In this document: positions 16,423 through 25,476 of the stretch, piece after piece
Layout: each line of letters begins with the position of its first letter
How positions within the stretch are numbered: the first letter of the stretch is position 1
From: an uncultured Verrucomicrobiales bacterium
GTDB taxonomy: Bacteria > Verrucomicrobiota > Verrucomicrobiia > Verrucomicrobiales > DEV007
Length of the DNA stretch: 64,000 nucleotides
Assembly: GCA_943789025.1 (NCBI GenBank)
Contig: CALSSN010000021.1
Span: 1 to 64,000, forward strand
Direction of reading: 5' to 3'
Notes under the pieces: generated by a model
Told to the model about the DNA's origin: nothing
The model's database searches: none
The model's input: only the letters and a program-made list of their open reading frames with translations
Program-made: the position numbers and the translations under genes

Positions 16423-19400
16423 AAGCCACGTTTCCAGCTGCTGTTCTTCTCGAAGATTCACGCGTGCTTCGCTTCTTTTTACACGCCCGTTCAGACCGAG
16501 ACTCCTGCTTCTCTCGCTCCTCATCCCTGCCCTGACTCTTCGAGCTCGAGCAGAAAACGCGCCTGAGACTCCTCCCCTCTTCGAACGCCTGCCGCCCAGC
16601 CAGACCGGGGTGGATTTCGAAAACCGCATCGAAGCTGACCATCCCATGGCTCGTGTCTACCACTCGGGATTCGCCTGCGGTGGGGTTGCTATCGGAGATT
16701 TGGACGGTGACCATCGTCCGGATCTTTTCCTCGTCAGCGGTCCCGGATCCAATCGGCTCTTCCGGCAGGAGGCCGACTTTCAGTTCAAGGATATCTCCGC
16801 GCAGACAGGCATCGACGGAGGGAATGCCTGGGGCGCGGGAGCTGCCATGGCGGATATCGATAATGATGGTGACCTTGACATCTACGTCTGCAACCACGAC
16901 GCCCCGAACCAGCTCTACCTCAATGACGGCGATGGGCACTTTGTCGAAGCTGCTCACAGCTTCGGCATCGCCATCTCAGACGCCTGCTTGATGCCATCAT
17001 TCTGCGATTTCGACCGGGATGGTGACCTCGATCTTTTCATCGTCACCTACCGTCACTACCGAGAAGGAGGCTTGCCCGAGACAGCGGGTTACCAGGTGAA
17101 TGGTAGGGCAGAGGTTCTCGAAGAATACAAAAAATACTACACCGTCCGCACCACGCTCCGCGGAGGAAAGAAAAGACACCAGATCACCACTTACGGCCGG
17201 GATGACTATCTTCTGCGCAACAACGGGAACGGAACATTCACCAATGTGACCTCTGCCGCAGGCCTCGACGGGCACGGGGTGGGTCTAGCAGCCACGTGGT
17301 GGGATTACAACGCCGATGGCTGGCCCGACCTCTACGTCTGCAACGACTTCGATGACCCAGACAGATTCTACCGCAATAACCGGGACGGAACCTTCACCGA
17401 CGTCTTGCTTGAGACAGTTCCTCACACGCCGTGGTTCTCTATGGGAGCCGACGCCGCCGACTTGAACAACGACGGCATGATCGACTTCCTCGCGGCCGAC
17501 ATGTCGGCGACCACCCACTATAAAGAGAAAACCACCATGGGCGCCATGAACCCAGCCAGACTGGCCTCGGTCGCTGGACCGCCGCCCCAGTACATGCGCA
17601 ACAGTCTCTATCTGAACACCGGAACTGGACGCTTTATGGAGGCCGCCTACCTCGCCGGGTTGGCCGACTCGGACTGGTCGTGGTCGGTCAAGCTCGCTGA
17701 TCTCGACAATGACGGATTGGTCGACGTCTTCATCAGTAACGGGATGACCCGAAACTTCAATAACTCCGACACGCCGACCCATTCCGCCATGCTCAAGGGG
17801 CGCAGCAACTGGGACATTTACAGGAACACGCCTACCATGCCGGAGCGAAACCTCGCCTTTCGCAACGAGGGCGATCTGCGCTTCACCGATGTCAGTAAGC
17901 AGTGGGGCCTCGACCATCTTGGCATGAGTTTCGGCGCTGCCCTCGGGGATCTGGACGCAGATGGCGATCTCGACCTGGTAGTCGCCAACCTCGACGAGCC
18001 TGTCAGCATCTTCAAAAATCGGAGCACTGCCGACTGGGTCACGCTTCGCCTCCGCGGCAAAGAGAGCAACTCGGGCGGCATCGGCGCCGTCGTTCGCCTG
18101 GAATCTGCAGGCACCACTCGGATACGCCACCTGCAACCAGCCACAGGGATCCTTTCCAGCAATGAACCGCTCGTCCACTTCGGACTTGGGAAGGCAAGCA
18201 GCCAGGAACACAGGGTGGTCATCCACTGGCCCAGCGGGAAGGTGCAAGAGATCTGCGATCTTGAGGTCAACCGAAGCCACACGATTGAAGAAGAGGACAC
18301 GGGGACACTGCCATCCTCCACCGCGGAACAAAGCAACGCCTCTTTGTTCACCTCGCATGAGGCCCTGCACGAAGCAGTGCACCGGGAACTGCCATTCAAC
18401 GACTTTCGCGAGCAACCGCTTCTTCCCTACCGCCTCTCCCGACTCGGCCCCGGAATGGCATGGGGCGATATCGATAACGATGGCGATGATGATCTCTTTT
18501 TATCCGGAGCAGCCGGTGAACCCGGCAAACTTTTCCGCAATGATGGCCCCGAACAGTTCACACCTGTCCCAGTGCCTGACCTTGAAAACGATCGCGAGCA
18601 CGAGGACATGGGCGCTCTTTTTTTTGATGCTGACAGCGACGGGGACCTCGATCTTTACGTTGTCAGCGGTGGTGCAGAGCACCCAGCTGGATCCACTGGG
18701 CTTCAAGACCGACTCTACACAAACCTCGGCGCAGGGCGATTGACGAGGGCAGCAGCAGCAGCAGCAGCGCTGCCGGACACACGTGACAGCGGCAGCGTGG
18801 TGGCCGCGGCCGACTTCGATCGCGATGGCGACCTCGACCTCTTCCTCGGAGGAAGACTGATTCCTGGCAACTATCCTCTCACTCCCCAAAGCAGGATTTT
18901 GCGCAACAACTTTGGCCACTTCTCAGACGCAAGCAATGAGGTGGGAGCACAACTCGCAAAGACTGGCCTGGTCACTTCGGCACTCTGGTCGGACACTGAC
19001 AACGACGGCTGGATCGACCTGCTGGTCACGCATGAATGGGGGCCGGTGAAACTCTTTCGGAACGAGCGCGGACGCTTGGTTGATCGGAGTTTAGAGGCAG
19101 GTCTCGCTGAGCGCACCGGCTGGTGGAACGGGATCGCCGGCGCCGATCTCGACGGCGATGAAGACATCGACTACGTGGTCACCAACTTCGGCCTGAACAC
19201 GAAATATACAGCATCAACGAACAAGCCAGCACTTCTCTACTACGGGGATTTCGAAGGGAAGAAAAGAATGCGTCTGGTGGAAGTAGAACACGAAAACACC
19301 CAACTCTTTCCTGTCCGCGGCCGGAGTTGCTCGACGCGTGCCATGCCATTTCTAGCAGGAAAATTCCAATCTTTCCGGGATTTTGCTTTAGCAGACCTGA

Positions 19401-20104
19401 GCATGATTTACCCTCCTAGGCGCCTTGAGGCAGCCCACCGCTTTGCGGCAAACACCCTCGCTTCCGGAGTACTCCTCAATGACGGAAACGGCAGATTTTC
19501 TTTTCGGCCCCTGCCACGCCTGGCACAGATCGCACCCGGATTTGGTGTCGTGATCACCGACGCCGACGGTGACCTCCACCCGGATATTTTCCTGACACAC
19601 AATTTCTTCAGCCCACAACCTGAAACCGGCCGGATGGATGGCGGACTGGGTTTGCTCCTGTCGGGCCGTGGTGACGGAACCTTTGACCCTGTATGGCCGG
19701 CCGAAAGCGGGCTCATTGTGCCTGTCGATGCAAAGTCCCTGACCAGCACTGACCTCAACCGTGACGGGTGGTTGGATGTTGTTATTGGATGCAATGACGG
19801 CCCTGTCCGCTGCTTCACCCGGGTGCCTGAGGGAACAAAACCTGTCACCGTGCGGTTACAGGGACCCCCTGGAAACCCAACAGGCGTTGGCTCCCGGATC
19901 ACCGTGCGCTTCGACAACGGAAGCACACAAACTGCCGAGACCACTGCGGGCGGAGGCTACCTGTCTCAATCTTCGCCCGTGCTTGCATTTGGATCAGGAA
20001 AGCGAAAACCTGTCTCTATCCACGTGCGCTGGCCTGACGGAGCGCTCAGCCACGAGGAAGCAAAAAGCGGGGTTTCCGCCTACTCCATCCCTAAGACCAG
20101 ATAG
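16412..20104 (+). CDS. Large secreted FG-GAP/VCBS protein with two ASPIC/UnbV domains (CRTAC1-like, duplicated)
   Basis: A 1230-residue exported protein. After an N-terminal hydrophobic signal (LLLLSLLIPALTLRARA) come many beta-propeller blades, each with a calcium-binding loop such as GDLDGDHRPDLFL, ADIDNDGDLDIYV, DFDRDGDLDLFI and DLNNDGMIDFLA. A first UnbV-like domain near residues 540-620 (GIGAVVRLE, then HFGLGKASSQEHRVVIHWPSG) closes module one. A second propeller follows (WGDIDNDGDDDLFLSG onward) with another UnbV-like domain at the C-terminus (GVGSRITVRFDNGS, VRWPDG). The whole unit is therefore duplicated. The family is thought to mediate adhesion or extracellular binding. The ATG overlaps lipA by 11 bases; an upstream-extended frame is only lipA shadow. 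Function is unknown. Confidence 0.88.
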   Translation: MCTRSHVSSCCSSRRFTRASLLFTRPFRPRLLLLSLLIPALTLRARAENAPETPPLFERLPPSQTGVDFENRIEADHPMARVYHSGFACGGVAIGDLDGDHRPDLFLVSGPGSNRLFRQEADFQFKDISAQTGIDGGNAWGAGAAMADIDNDGDLDIYVCNHDAPNQLYLNDGDGHFVEAAHSFGIAISDACLMPSFCDFDRDGDLDLFIVTYRHYREGGLPETAGYQVNGRAEVLEEYKKYYTVRTTLRGGKKRHQITTYGRDDYLLRNNGNGTFTNVTSAAGLDGHGVGLAATWWDYNADGWPDLYVCNDFDDPDRFYRNNRDGTFTDVLLETVPHTPWFSMGADAADLNNDGMIDFLAADMSATTHYKEKTTMGAMNPARLASVAGPPPQYMRNSLYLNTGTGRFMEAAYLAGLADSDWSWSVKLADLDNDGLVDVFISNGMTRNFNNSDTPTHSAMLKGRSNWDIYRNTPTMPERNLAFRNEGDLRFTDVSKQWGLDHLGMSFGAALGDLDADGDLDLVVANLDEPVSIFKNRSTADWVTLRLRGKESNSGGIGAVVRLESAGTTRIRHLQPATGILSSNEPLVHFGLGKASSQEHRVVIHWPSGKVQEICDLEVNRSHTIEEEDTGTLPSSTAEQSNASLFTSHEALHEAVHRELPFNDFREQPLLPYRLSRLGPGMAWGDIDNDGDDDLFLSGAAGEPGKLFRNDGPEQFTPVPVPDLENDREHEDMGALFFDADSDGDLDLYVVSGGAEHPAGSTGLQDRLYTNLGAGRLTRAAAAAAALPDTRDSGSVVAAADFDRDGDLDLFLGGRLIPGNYPLTPQSRILRNNFGHFSDASNEVGAQLAKTGLVTSALWSDTDNDGWIDLLVTHEWGPVKLFRNERGRLVDRSLEAGLAERTGWWNGIAGADLDGDEDIDYVVTNFGLNTKYTASTNKPALLYYGDFEGKKRMRLVEVEHENTQLFPVRGRSCSTRAMPFLAGKFQSFRDFALADLSMIYPPRRLEAAHRFAANTLASGVLLNDGNGRFSFRPLPRLAQIAPGFGVVITDADGDLHPDIFLTHNFFSPQPETGRMDGGLGLLLSGRGDGTFDPVWPAESGLIVPVDAKSLTSTDLNRDGWLDVVIGCNDGPVRCFTRVPEGTKPVTVRLQGPPGNPTGVGSRITVRFDNGSTQTAETTAGGGYLSQSSPVLAFGSGKRKPVSIHVRWPDGALSHEEAKSGVSAYSIPKTR

Positions 20105-20136
<32 letters not shown>

Positions 20137-20164
20137 AAGACAGCCAGCCACCAGCGATGGCCGA

Positions 20165-21253
20165 TCAGCGGACCTGTGAAAGATACGGCTCGATGGGCAG
20201 CGCGGCATCTGATTGTGAGACAAATGCATCGCGCGCGGTTTGCTCTGCGAAGAGATACAGGGCATAACCTCCGAATCCTCCGCCGGTGTATTTCCAACTG
20301 ATTGCCGTGTCTACCTCAGGCAGGGGCTGCATACCCTCATGCAGTTGCACCTGGTAACTGATACGCACCGCCTCACCCAGCCGCTGCAGATCATTGCCCT
20401 CAACAGCATCCGCAGCCACAGCGCCCGCTTTTTCTATCAGATCATAGTCGCGATCCTGATCGACCACCCCGGGAGTGTCATGATCGGTACCCGTGTAATA
20501 GACCGCCATCTTACCCTGCAGAATTTCGCCATCCCGCTTCAGCGCAAGTTCGGGAACGGGGCCACTTTTCCAAACGCAAAGTCCGGTCTCACTGATAATT
20601 GCAGGATCCTGCCAGCCGACACCAAGTTCCAATTCGCTTGTCACGCCAGATTCTCCGTTCAGCAATGCCCACGCCCCACTGCCACCGAGTCCGGACTGCT
20701 TCTCGTACGGCCAATCCTGAAGCGACACAGTCGGAGAAACTGCACAGTTGACGATAAAAGCCCTCTGGCGAGCAAATTTCGGAACATCCAGCCAGCCGCC
20801 AGCAAAATCAACCCGCACCGGGGACCTGTCCGGGGCTTTGATCCACTTGACGATACCCGAAGTTGAGACCGTCTTAAACTGGGGCGGCGTCTTCGGAAGT
20901 CTCACATATTTCGCTCCGACTTCGTCGCAGAGTGCTTCCTTGAGCGCTTCATACTGGTCGTCTTCCGTCACTGCCAAAATATCAGGTTTCACACGACGGA
21001 AGTGGTCTTGGAAATCCAAACCCATCTCTTCGCTTTCGCCTATCACCACATCATCGACCACAGACATCGAGCGCAGGAGTTCGAGCTTGTGATCCTGCGG
21101 CAGAGAGGAGCGTCGCTCCTTGTGGTGCCAGAGCACCTCGTCTGAGGCAAAACAGACGGTCAGATGATCACCAAGTGCCCGGGCTTCAGCAAAGAACTGC
21201 ACATGCCCTGCGTGGATAATATCGTAGCAACCGGAGACGAATATTTTTTTCAT
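20165..21253 (-). CDS. Nucleotidyltransferase - GHMP-kinase fusion (sugar-phosphate activation enzyme?)
   Basis: A 362-residue two-domain protein. Residues 1-135 form a cytidylyl/adenylyltransferase-like fold: FVSGCYDIIHAGHVQFF with the HxGH motif (His14, His17) and a C-terminal TVSTSGIVK resembling the ISTS nucleotide loop. Residues 145-362 are GHMP-kinase-like: VRVDFAGGWLDVP, a glycine loop SGLGGSGAWAL, GWQDPAI typical of heptose/fucose kinases, and YTGGGFGGYALYLF near the end. The kinase half is short (about 215 residues against 300 or more). I infer a bifunctional enzyme making an activated sugar, comparable in logic to HldE (PfkB kinase plus adenylyltransferase). The ATG at 21253 (MKKIFVSG) is chosen; a TTG lies eight codons upstream. 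Substrate is unknown. Confidence 0.7.
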   Translation of the reverse strand: MKKIFVSGCYDIIHAGHVQFFAEARALGDHLTVCFASDEVLWHHKERRSSLPQDHKLELLRSMSVVDDVVIGESEEMGLDFQDHFRRVKPDILAVTEDDQYEALKEALCDEVGAKYVRLPKTPPQFKTVSTSGIVKWIKAPDRSPVRVDFAGGWLDVPKFARQRAFIVNCAVSPTVSLQDWPYEKQSGLGGSGAWALLNGESGVTSELELGVGWQDPAIISETGLCVWKSGPVPELALKRDGEILQGKMAVYYTGTDHDTPGVVDQDRDYDLIEKAGAVAADAVEGNDLQRLGEAVRISYQVQLHEGMQPLPEVDTAISWKYTGGGFGGYALYLFAEQTARDAFVSQSDAALPIEPYLSQVR

Positions 21254-21562
21254 AAAAAAGCAATGATGATGACTCAAAAACAGGATTGCTACGAATCAAA
21301 AGGAGCGGAAGACAAGTCAGCTACTGGTAGAGTGGCTCGCATCATTGGCAAGCACGATAGTGCTGAACCGACCTCGAGCGAGCGCAGCTAATAAACCGCA
21401 AGGCACCACTTACTGGGAGGGTAAGCGCCGTGGTGTTGACTCTCGTCAGACCTTGAGACTTGACAGACCTGACAGACCTGACAAGGCTCCCGAGGCATCA
21501 AAAATCTGCATGCTCACTGGGCCTAACAACTCTCTCCGGCTTGCCAGAAAGCCTGGACCCTT
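21254..21562. other. Gap between rpsR and the fusion gene
   Basis: About 300 bases without a convincing gene. It must hold the promoter of the fusion gene and the end of the rpsR transcript. I see a 9-bp direct repeat, TGACAGACC twice plus a partial copy at 21461-21483, and nothing else of note. Confidence 0.5.
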
Positions 21563-21802
21563 CTAAGACATCAGATTGACGGCACGGGCCCTCTTTATTT
21601 CCCGAGTAATTTTCCGATGAATCTTGGCAGAAACTCCGGTGATGCGTCTCGGAAGGATCTTCCCGGTATCGCTTGTGAATTGCGCAAGCAGGTCTGGTTG
21701 CTTGTAGACGATTTTCTCCACCGGAATATCCATACGACGCCGAGTCATCCGACGGTTGTGGCGGCGTAAGTTGTAGGCGCGTTCTTCGGTTTTCGGAAGC
21801 AT
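21563..21802 (-). CDS. rpsR: 30S ribosomal protein S18
   Basis: A 79-residue basic protein of the small ribosomal subunit. The S18 core is clear: VDIPVEKIVYKQPDLLAQF-like sequence (here MDIPVEKIVYKQPDLLAQF), then GKILPRRITGVSAKIHRKI and a REIKRAR end. It is the last gene of a minus-strand run after the DksA-like gene and rpmG, with 65 bases from rpmG. Confidence 0.95.
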   Translation of the reverse strand: MLPKTEERAYNLRRHNRRMTRRRMDIPVEKIVYKQPDLLAQFTSDTGKILPRRITGVSAKIHRKITREIKRARAVNLMS

Positions 21803-21867
21803 GATAGAAAATTTTTCTTAGTGGACGTTACTGAGCAAGCATCTGCAAAATTACACTCTCCCTCTCT

Positions 21868-22041
21868 CTAACGAAGTTCCCGATGCAGGGTTCGGCGCTT
21901 GAGAAAAGGATTGAACTTCACTTTCTCGAGGCGTCCTGGAGTACGCAGACTCTTCTTGTTACGCGTGGTGACGTAACGGGATGTGGGCTTGCCCTCTGCT
22001 TTCGCTTCAGTGCACTCAAGAATGATAAGGTCTCTTGCCAT
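21868..22041 (-). CDS. rpmG: 50S ribosomal protein L33
   Basis: A 57-residue large-subunit protein: [22 protein letters not shown] and [14 protein letters not shown] are L33 landmarks. Only one cysteine is present, so this is the zinc-free form. The ATG at 22041 is chosen over an upstream frame extension because MARDLII matches family starts. It lies 62 bases after the DksA-like gene. Confidence 0.93.
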   Translation of the reverse strand: MARDLIILECTEAKAEGKPTSRYVTTRNKKSLRTPGRLEKVKFNPFLKRRTLHRELR

Positions 22042-22103
22042 AATGGAGATCGAATCTAATGACAATCAGGTCTTACGCAACCTCCAATTCAATTGATCCT
22101 GAT

Positions 22104-23339
22104 TCAGGCATCCAAAGCGACCTCGTTCGACCCGAAAAGCTCTCTCAGGGACGGCCGCTCACCTCTGAAATTCCCGCGTTTCTCAAGCTCAGCCTGGCAC
22201 TCCACCGTCAACCGCGCAAATGGGATTGCCTCAAGCCTAGCTTTGGGAATTTTTTTTCCTGAAATTTCACAAACACCGTAATTTCCGGCCTCAATTCGGT
22301 CCAGGGCCTCATCGATCTCATAGAGCCCATCCTGCTCCTTGGAGAGCAAATTGAGAGCGAAATCGCGGTCGTAGGAATCAGCGCCCGCGTCTGCGGTGTG
22401 CTGCCCAAAAGCAGACTCCGAGTTTTCGCTCGCCACACGGAGATTGTCACGGGCCACGCCCTCCATCGCGTCAAGAAGTGCGTCCCGCAAATTCAGCAAG
22501 CATTGTTGCTGGATCCTAAGAAACCCTCTTACGACTATTTTTTTTTTTGGCCTGAGAATCTCTACGCCATTGGTCGTACCGTTCAGAGCTGAGCTGGAGG
22601 ATGACTTTCGGCTCGCTTGTTTTTTTCTAGAAGGTGCTTTTTTTTTCGCCGGCGCTTTCTTCTTGGCGGGCGCTTTCTTCACCGGTGCCTTTTTGGCGGG
22701 TGCCTTCTTCTTGGCAGGCGCTTTCTTCACCGGTGCCTTTTTGACGGGTGCCTTCTTCTTGGCAGGCGCTTTCTTCACCGGCGCCTTTTTGACGGGTGCC
22801 TTTTTGACGGGTGCCTTCTTCTTGGCGGGCGCTTTCTTCACCGGTGCTTTTTTGACGGGCGCTTTCTTCACCGGTGCCTTTTTGGCGGGTGCCTTCTTCT
22901 TGGCAGGCGCTTTCTTCACCGGTGCCTTTTTGGCGGGTGCCTTTTTCTTGGCAGGCGCTTTCTTCACCGGTGCTTTTTTGACGGGTGCCTTCTTCTTGGC
23001 AGGCGCTTTCTTCACCGGTGCCTTTTTGACGGGTGCCTTTTTGACGGGTGCCTTCTTCTTGGCGGGCGCTTTCTTCACCGGTGCTTTTTTGACGGGCGCT
23101 CTCTTCACCGGTGCTTTTTTGACGGGTGCCTTCTTCTTGGCAGGCGCTTTCTTCACCGGTGCTTTTTTGACGGGTGCTTTTTTGACGGGCGCTTTCTTCT
23201 TGGCGGGCGCTTTCTTCACCGGTGCCTTTTTGACGGGTGCCTTTTTGACGGGTGCTTTCTTCACCGGTGCCTTTTTGACGGGTGCCTTTTTCGCTTTTTT
23301 CTTTACCGATGCCTTCTTGGTCGTAGTTTTTTTTGCCAT
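22104..23339 (-). CDS. DksA/TraR-type protein with a long Lys/Ala/Pro-repeat (histone H1-like) N-terminal tail
   Basis: A 411-residue protein in two parts. Residues 1 to about 255 are almost only Lys, Ala, Pro and Val, in repeats of KKAPVKKAP and KKAPAKK, very basic and surely disordered, resembling histone H1 tails. The C-terminal 150 residues are DksA/TraR-like: helical LNLRDALLDAMEGVARDNL, DFALNLLSKEQDGLYEIDEALDRIE, GNYGVCEISGKKIPKARLEA and IPFARLTVECQAELEK. The zinc-finger region keeps only two of the four usual cysteines (CEIS and VEC), so zinc binding is doubtful. DksA proteins bind the RNA polymerase secondary channel; the tail suggests DNA or RNA binding. I infer a nucleoid or transcription role. 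Downstream lie rpmG and rpsR. Confidence 0.82.
   Translation of the reverse strand: MAKKTTTKKASVKKKAKKAPVKKAPVKKAPVKKAPVKKAPVKKAPAKKKAPVKKAPVKKAPVKKAPAKKKAPVKKAPVKRAPVKKAPVKKAPAKKKAPVKKAPVKKAPVKKAPAKKKAPVKKAPVKKAPAKKKAPAKKAPVKKAPAKKKAPAKKAPVKKAPVKKAPVKKAPAKKKAPVKKAPVKKAPVKKAPAKKKAPVKKAPVKKAPAKKKAPAKKAPVKKAPAKKKAPAKKKAPSRKKQASRKSSSSSALNGTTNGVEILRPKKKIVVRGFLRIQQQCLLNLRDALLDAMEGVARDNLRVASENSESAFGQHTADAGADSYDRDFALNLLSKEQDGLYEIDEALDRIEAGNYGVCEISGKKIPKARLEAIPFARLTVECQAELEKRGNFRGERPSLRELFGSNEVALDA
22639..23295. repeat. Tandem coding repeat of the basic tail (about 650 bp)
   Basis: Near-identical units on the minus strand encode KKAPVKKAP or KKAPAKKKAPVKKAP. The DNA-level similarity between units is high, so recombination could change tail length; all units are multiples of three. 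Long open frames on the opposite strand and in other frames here are by-products of the repeat. Confidence 0.9.
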
Positions 23340-23485
23340 TACAGTTGTGTGAAAACGTGGGCAATGGAGCCTTGAACAGAAGCCTAGGAACTACCCCACC
23401 ACCAATAAGAAAGAATGATTAAGTCCTTCCACCTCATCCCGCAAGCCTAAAATAATTCCCACGTGAAACAACTGCGACAACCCAT

Positions 23486-25315
23486 TCATGATCCTGTGTG
23501 AAGCGGCCAGAAGACGGGAATGAGAATACTCGCAAGAATCCAGAGAATAAATGTGAGAGGCAAGCCAACTCGAGGGAAATCGGAAAACTTATATCCTCCC
23601 GCACCAAAAACATAGGTGTTCGTCTGGTAGCCGATCGGAGTAGCAAAACTCGCGCTTGAACCAAACATGACCGCGATGACAAACGGCCGGGGATCTACCC
23701 CGAGGTCGAGAGCAACAGTGATGGCAATCGGCGTCAGCAAAGCGGCAACGGCGTTGTTGCTTATTGTCTCCGTGAGTACGGCAGCAAGAAAGTAGATCCC
23801 CGCGAGCACTGCGTGTGGGCCGAAGCGGCCTATGCTATCGACAACCGCAGCAGAAACTGTGGATGCCACTCCTGTCGAGGCAAGCGCCTCCCCCATCCCA
23901 AGCATCCCGAAGATCATGAAAATAACTTTCCACTCCACAGACCCATAGGCCTCCGCAGGGTCAATACAGCGGGTCAGGAGAGTCAACAGCGCCGCGCCAA
24001 GAGCCAGCCCCAGCAGGGGTAAATCCGTAAAGGCGCCGAGAAGCAGAAAGGCAAGGAGTGCCAGCACTGCGATGGGTGCTTTCGTCCTCCGCAACTTTTC
24101 TTCCCTGGGTCGACTCAGGTTGATGAAATCCCTTTCCTGGAAGAGCTTGTTCATCTGCTCGACAGGCCCCTCGACGAGCAGGGTGTCCCCGAAAGCGAGG
24201 TCGACATCTTGAAAATGCTCTCTCAGGTTTTCACCGCGACGATGCACGGCGAGGATGATTACTCCGAAACGCTGGCGAAAGTTAAGCTTTTTCAACGAGT
24301 GCCCGATGAGAGTCGAAGTCGGTCCGATGATTCCTTCCATCAGGATCGCGGATTCGGTCTTCACGCCTTCGAGACCAAATTCGTCCTTCGCTCCAACTCG
24401 GATACCGGCCTCGTCCGCCAGGTCCATCACCCCGCCTGCTTGTGTCTTAAAAACGATGCTATCTCCTACTTCGAAGACCGTCTTATTGAGCGCTGTTTTA
24501 AGCCGTTCCGCCCCCCGAATAATTTCAATGATGCGCAGCCCTCTGAGCTTGGCCAGGCGCGTCTCCGAGAATGCTTTCCCTTCCAGCGGTGACCCCTCGC
24601 TGACCACTCCCTGAGTGAGAAACTCTTTCCCCTCTTCGGATTCAAAAAGCGTTGAGAGCGTCACCCGGTCGGGCAGCAGCTTCCGGCCGAGGGTGAGCAT
24701 GTATACGAGGGTCACGACAACAAAAACCACCCCTAGTTTGGTGATCTCGAACATGCCGAAATTCTGCAATGACACGATGCCCTTCTCGCGACCGATACTC
24801 TCAGCAATTCCTGAAGCGAGCAGGTTGGTAGAGGTTCCGATGATCGTGCAGGTTCCGCCCACGATCGCAGCATAAGAGAGAGGAATGAGAAACCGAGAGG
24901 CTTTCAGCTGAAGTCTCCGACAGAGCCCGAGCACGATCGGAAGAAAAACCACAACGACGGGCGTGTTGTTGACCAGGCCTGAGAGGGCGGCCACCAGAAT
25001 CATAAGAGTGACAAGAATCCGCGTCGGCCCCGTTCCAGCAACCGAACCAAACCACCGGCCCAGGCCCTCGATCACTCCAGTACGCTCAAGCGCAGCACTG
25101 AGGATAAACATGCAGGCGATGATAATCGGAGCCGGGTTCCCAAAGACGCTGCGAACTCGGTCGGCCTCGACTAGGCCGACAATAATCAGCAATGTGAAGG
25201 CGGACATGGCGACCAGATCCGGCCCCGCCCACTCTCGGAGGAAGGCCACAAACACACAGAGGAGCAGAAGCACCACTGCAATCTGTTCAATATTCTCTGT
25301 GATCAGCACAAGCAT
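23486..25315 (-). CDS. SLC13/DASS-family permease with two RCK-C (TrkA-C) domains
   Basis: A 609-residue transporter. The N-terminal half has helices with the family signature PAPIIIACMFILSAALERTGV and SGLVNNTPVVVVFLPIVLGL, then LSYAAIVGGTCTIIGTSTNLLASG. The middle cytoplasmic region carries two TrkA-C-like domains (EGSPLEGKAFSETRLAKL.. and GPTSTLIGHSLKKLNFRQRFG). The C-terminal helices include ILTETISNNAVAALLTPIA-like sequence and FATPIGYQTNTYVFGAGGY. Such proteins move dicarboxylates, sulfate or similar anions with sodium; the substrate cannot be told. The ATG at 25315 (MLVLITENIEQ) is taken as start; the frame opens 26 codons earlier. Confidence 0.85.
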   Translation of the reverse strand: MLVLITENIEQIAVVLLLLCVFVAFLREWAGPDLVAMSAFTLLIIVGLVEADRVRSVFGNPAPIIIACMFILSAALERTGVIEGLGRWFGSVAGTGPTRILVTLMILVAALSGLVNNTPVVVVFLPIVLGLCRRLQLKASRFLIPLSYAAIVGGTCTIIGTSTNLLASGIAESIGREKGIVSLQNFGMFEITKLGVVFVVVTLVYMLTLGRKLLPDRVTLSTLFESEEGKEFLTQGVVSEGSPLEGKAFSETRLAKLRGLRIIEIIRGAERLKTALNKTVFEVGDSIVFKTQAGGVMDLADEAGIRVGAKDEFGLEGVKTESAILMEGIIGPTSTLIGHSLKKLNFRQRFGVIILAVHRRGENLREHFQDVDLAFGDTLLVEGPVEQMNKLFQERDFINLSRPREEKLRRTKAPIAVLALLAFLLLGAFTDLPLLGLALGAALLTLLTRCIDPAEAYGSVEWKVIFMIFGMLGMGEALASTGVASTVSAAVVDSIGRFGPHAVLAGIYFLAAVLTETISNNAVAALLTPIAITVALDLGVDPRPFVIAVMFGSSASFATPIGYQTNTYVFGAGGYKFSDFPRVGLPLTFILWILASILIPVFWPLHTGS

Positions 25316-25476
25316 AAGAGACAGGCGAAAGTCTAAGGGAGACAAGACGGCCCGCAAGCAGGATACGAAGCTCCGGTAGAGGAGGCCCGGCAAGCAGTTA
25401 ACTGGCGGTAAGGTCTGCTGCCGCCTGCCGACTAACCATCTCTGAGGATCCTCCCATCCCGCTGCCGACTCGACTC

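Noticed and set aside
17285-18415. A 376-codon minus-strand frame opposite the FG-GAP gene
   Set aside because: It is antisense to calcium-binding propeller loops with strong coding character. No signature is present.
22639-23295. A CRISPR-like look of regular repeats
   Set aside because: The repeats are contiguous without unique spacers, in frame and encode KKAP units. There are no cas genes.
22396-23375. Long plus-strand and second-frame open frames across the basic-tail repeat
   Set aside because: A repeated unit with no stop in several frames produces long shadows. Only the minus-strand frame with a DksA-like C-terminus makes a recognisable protein.
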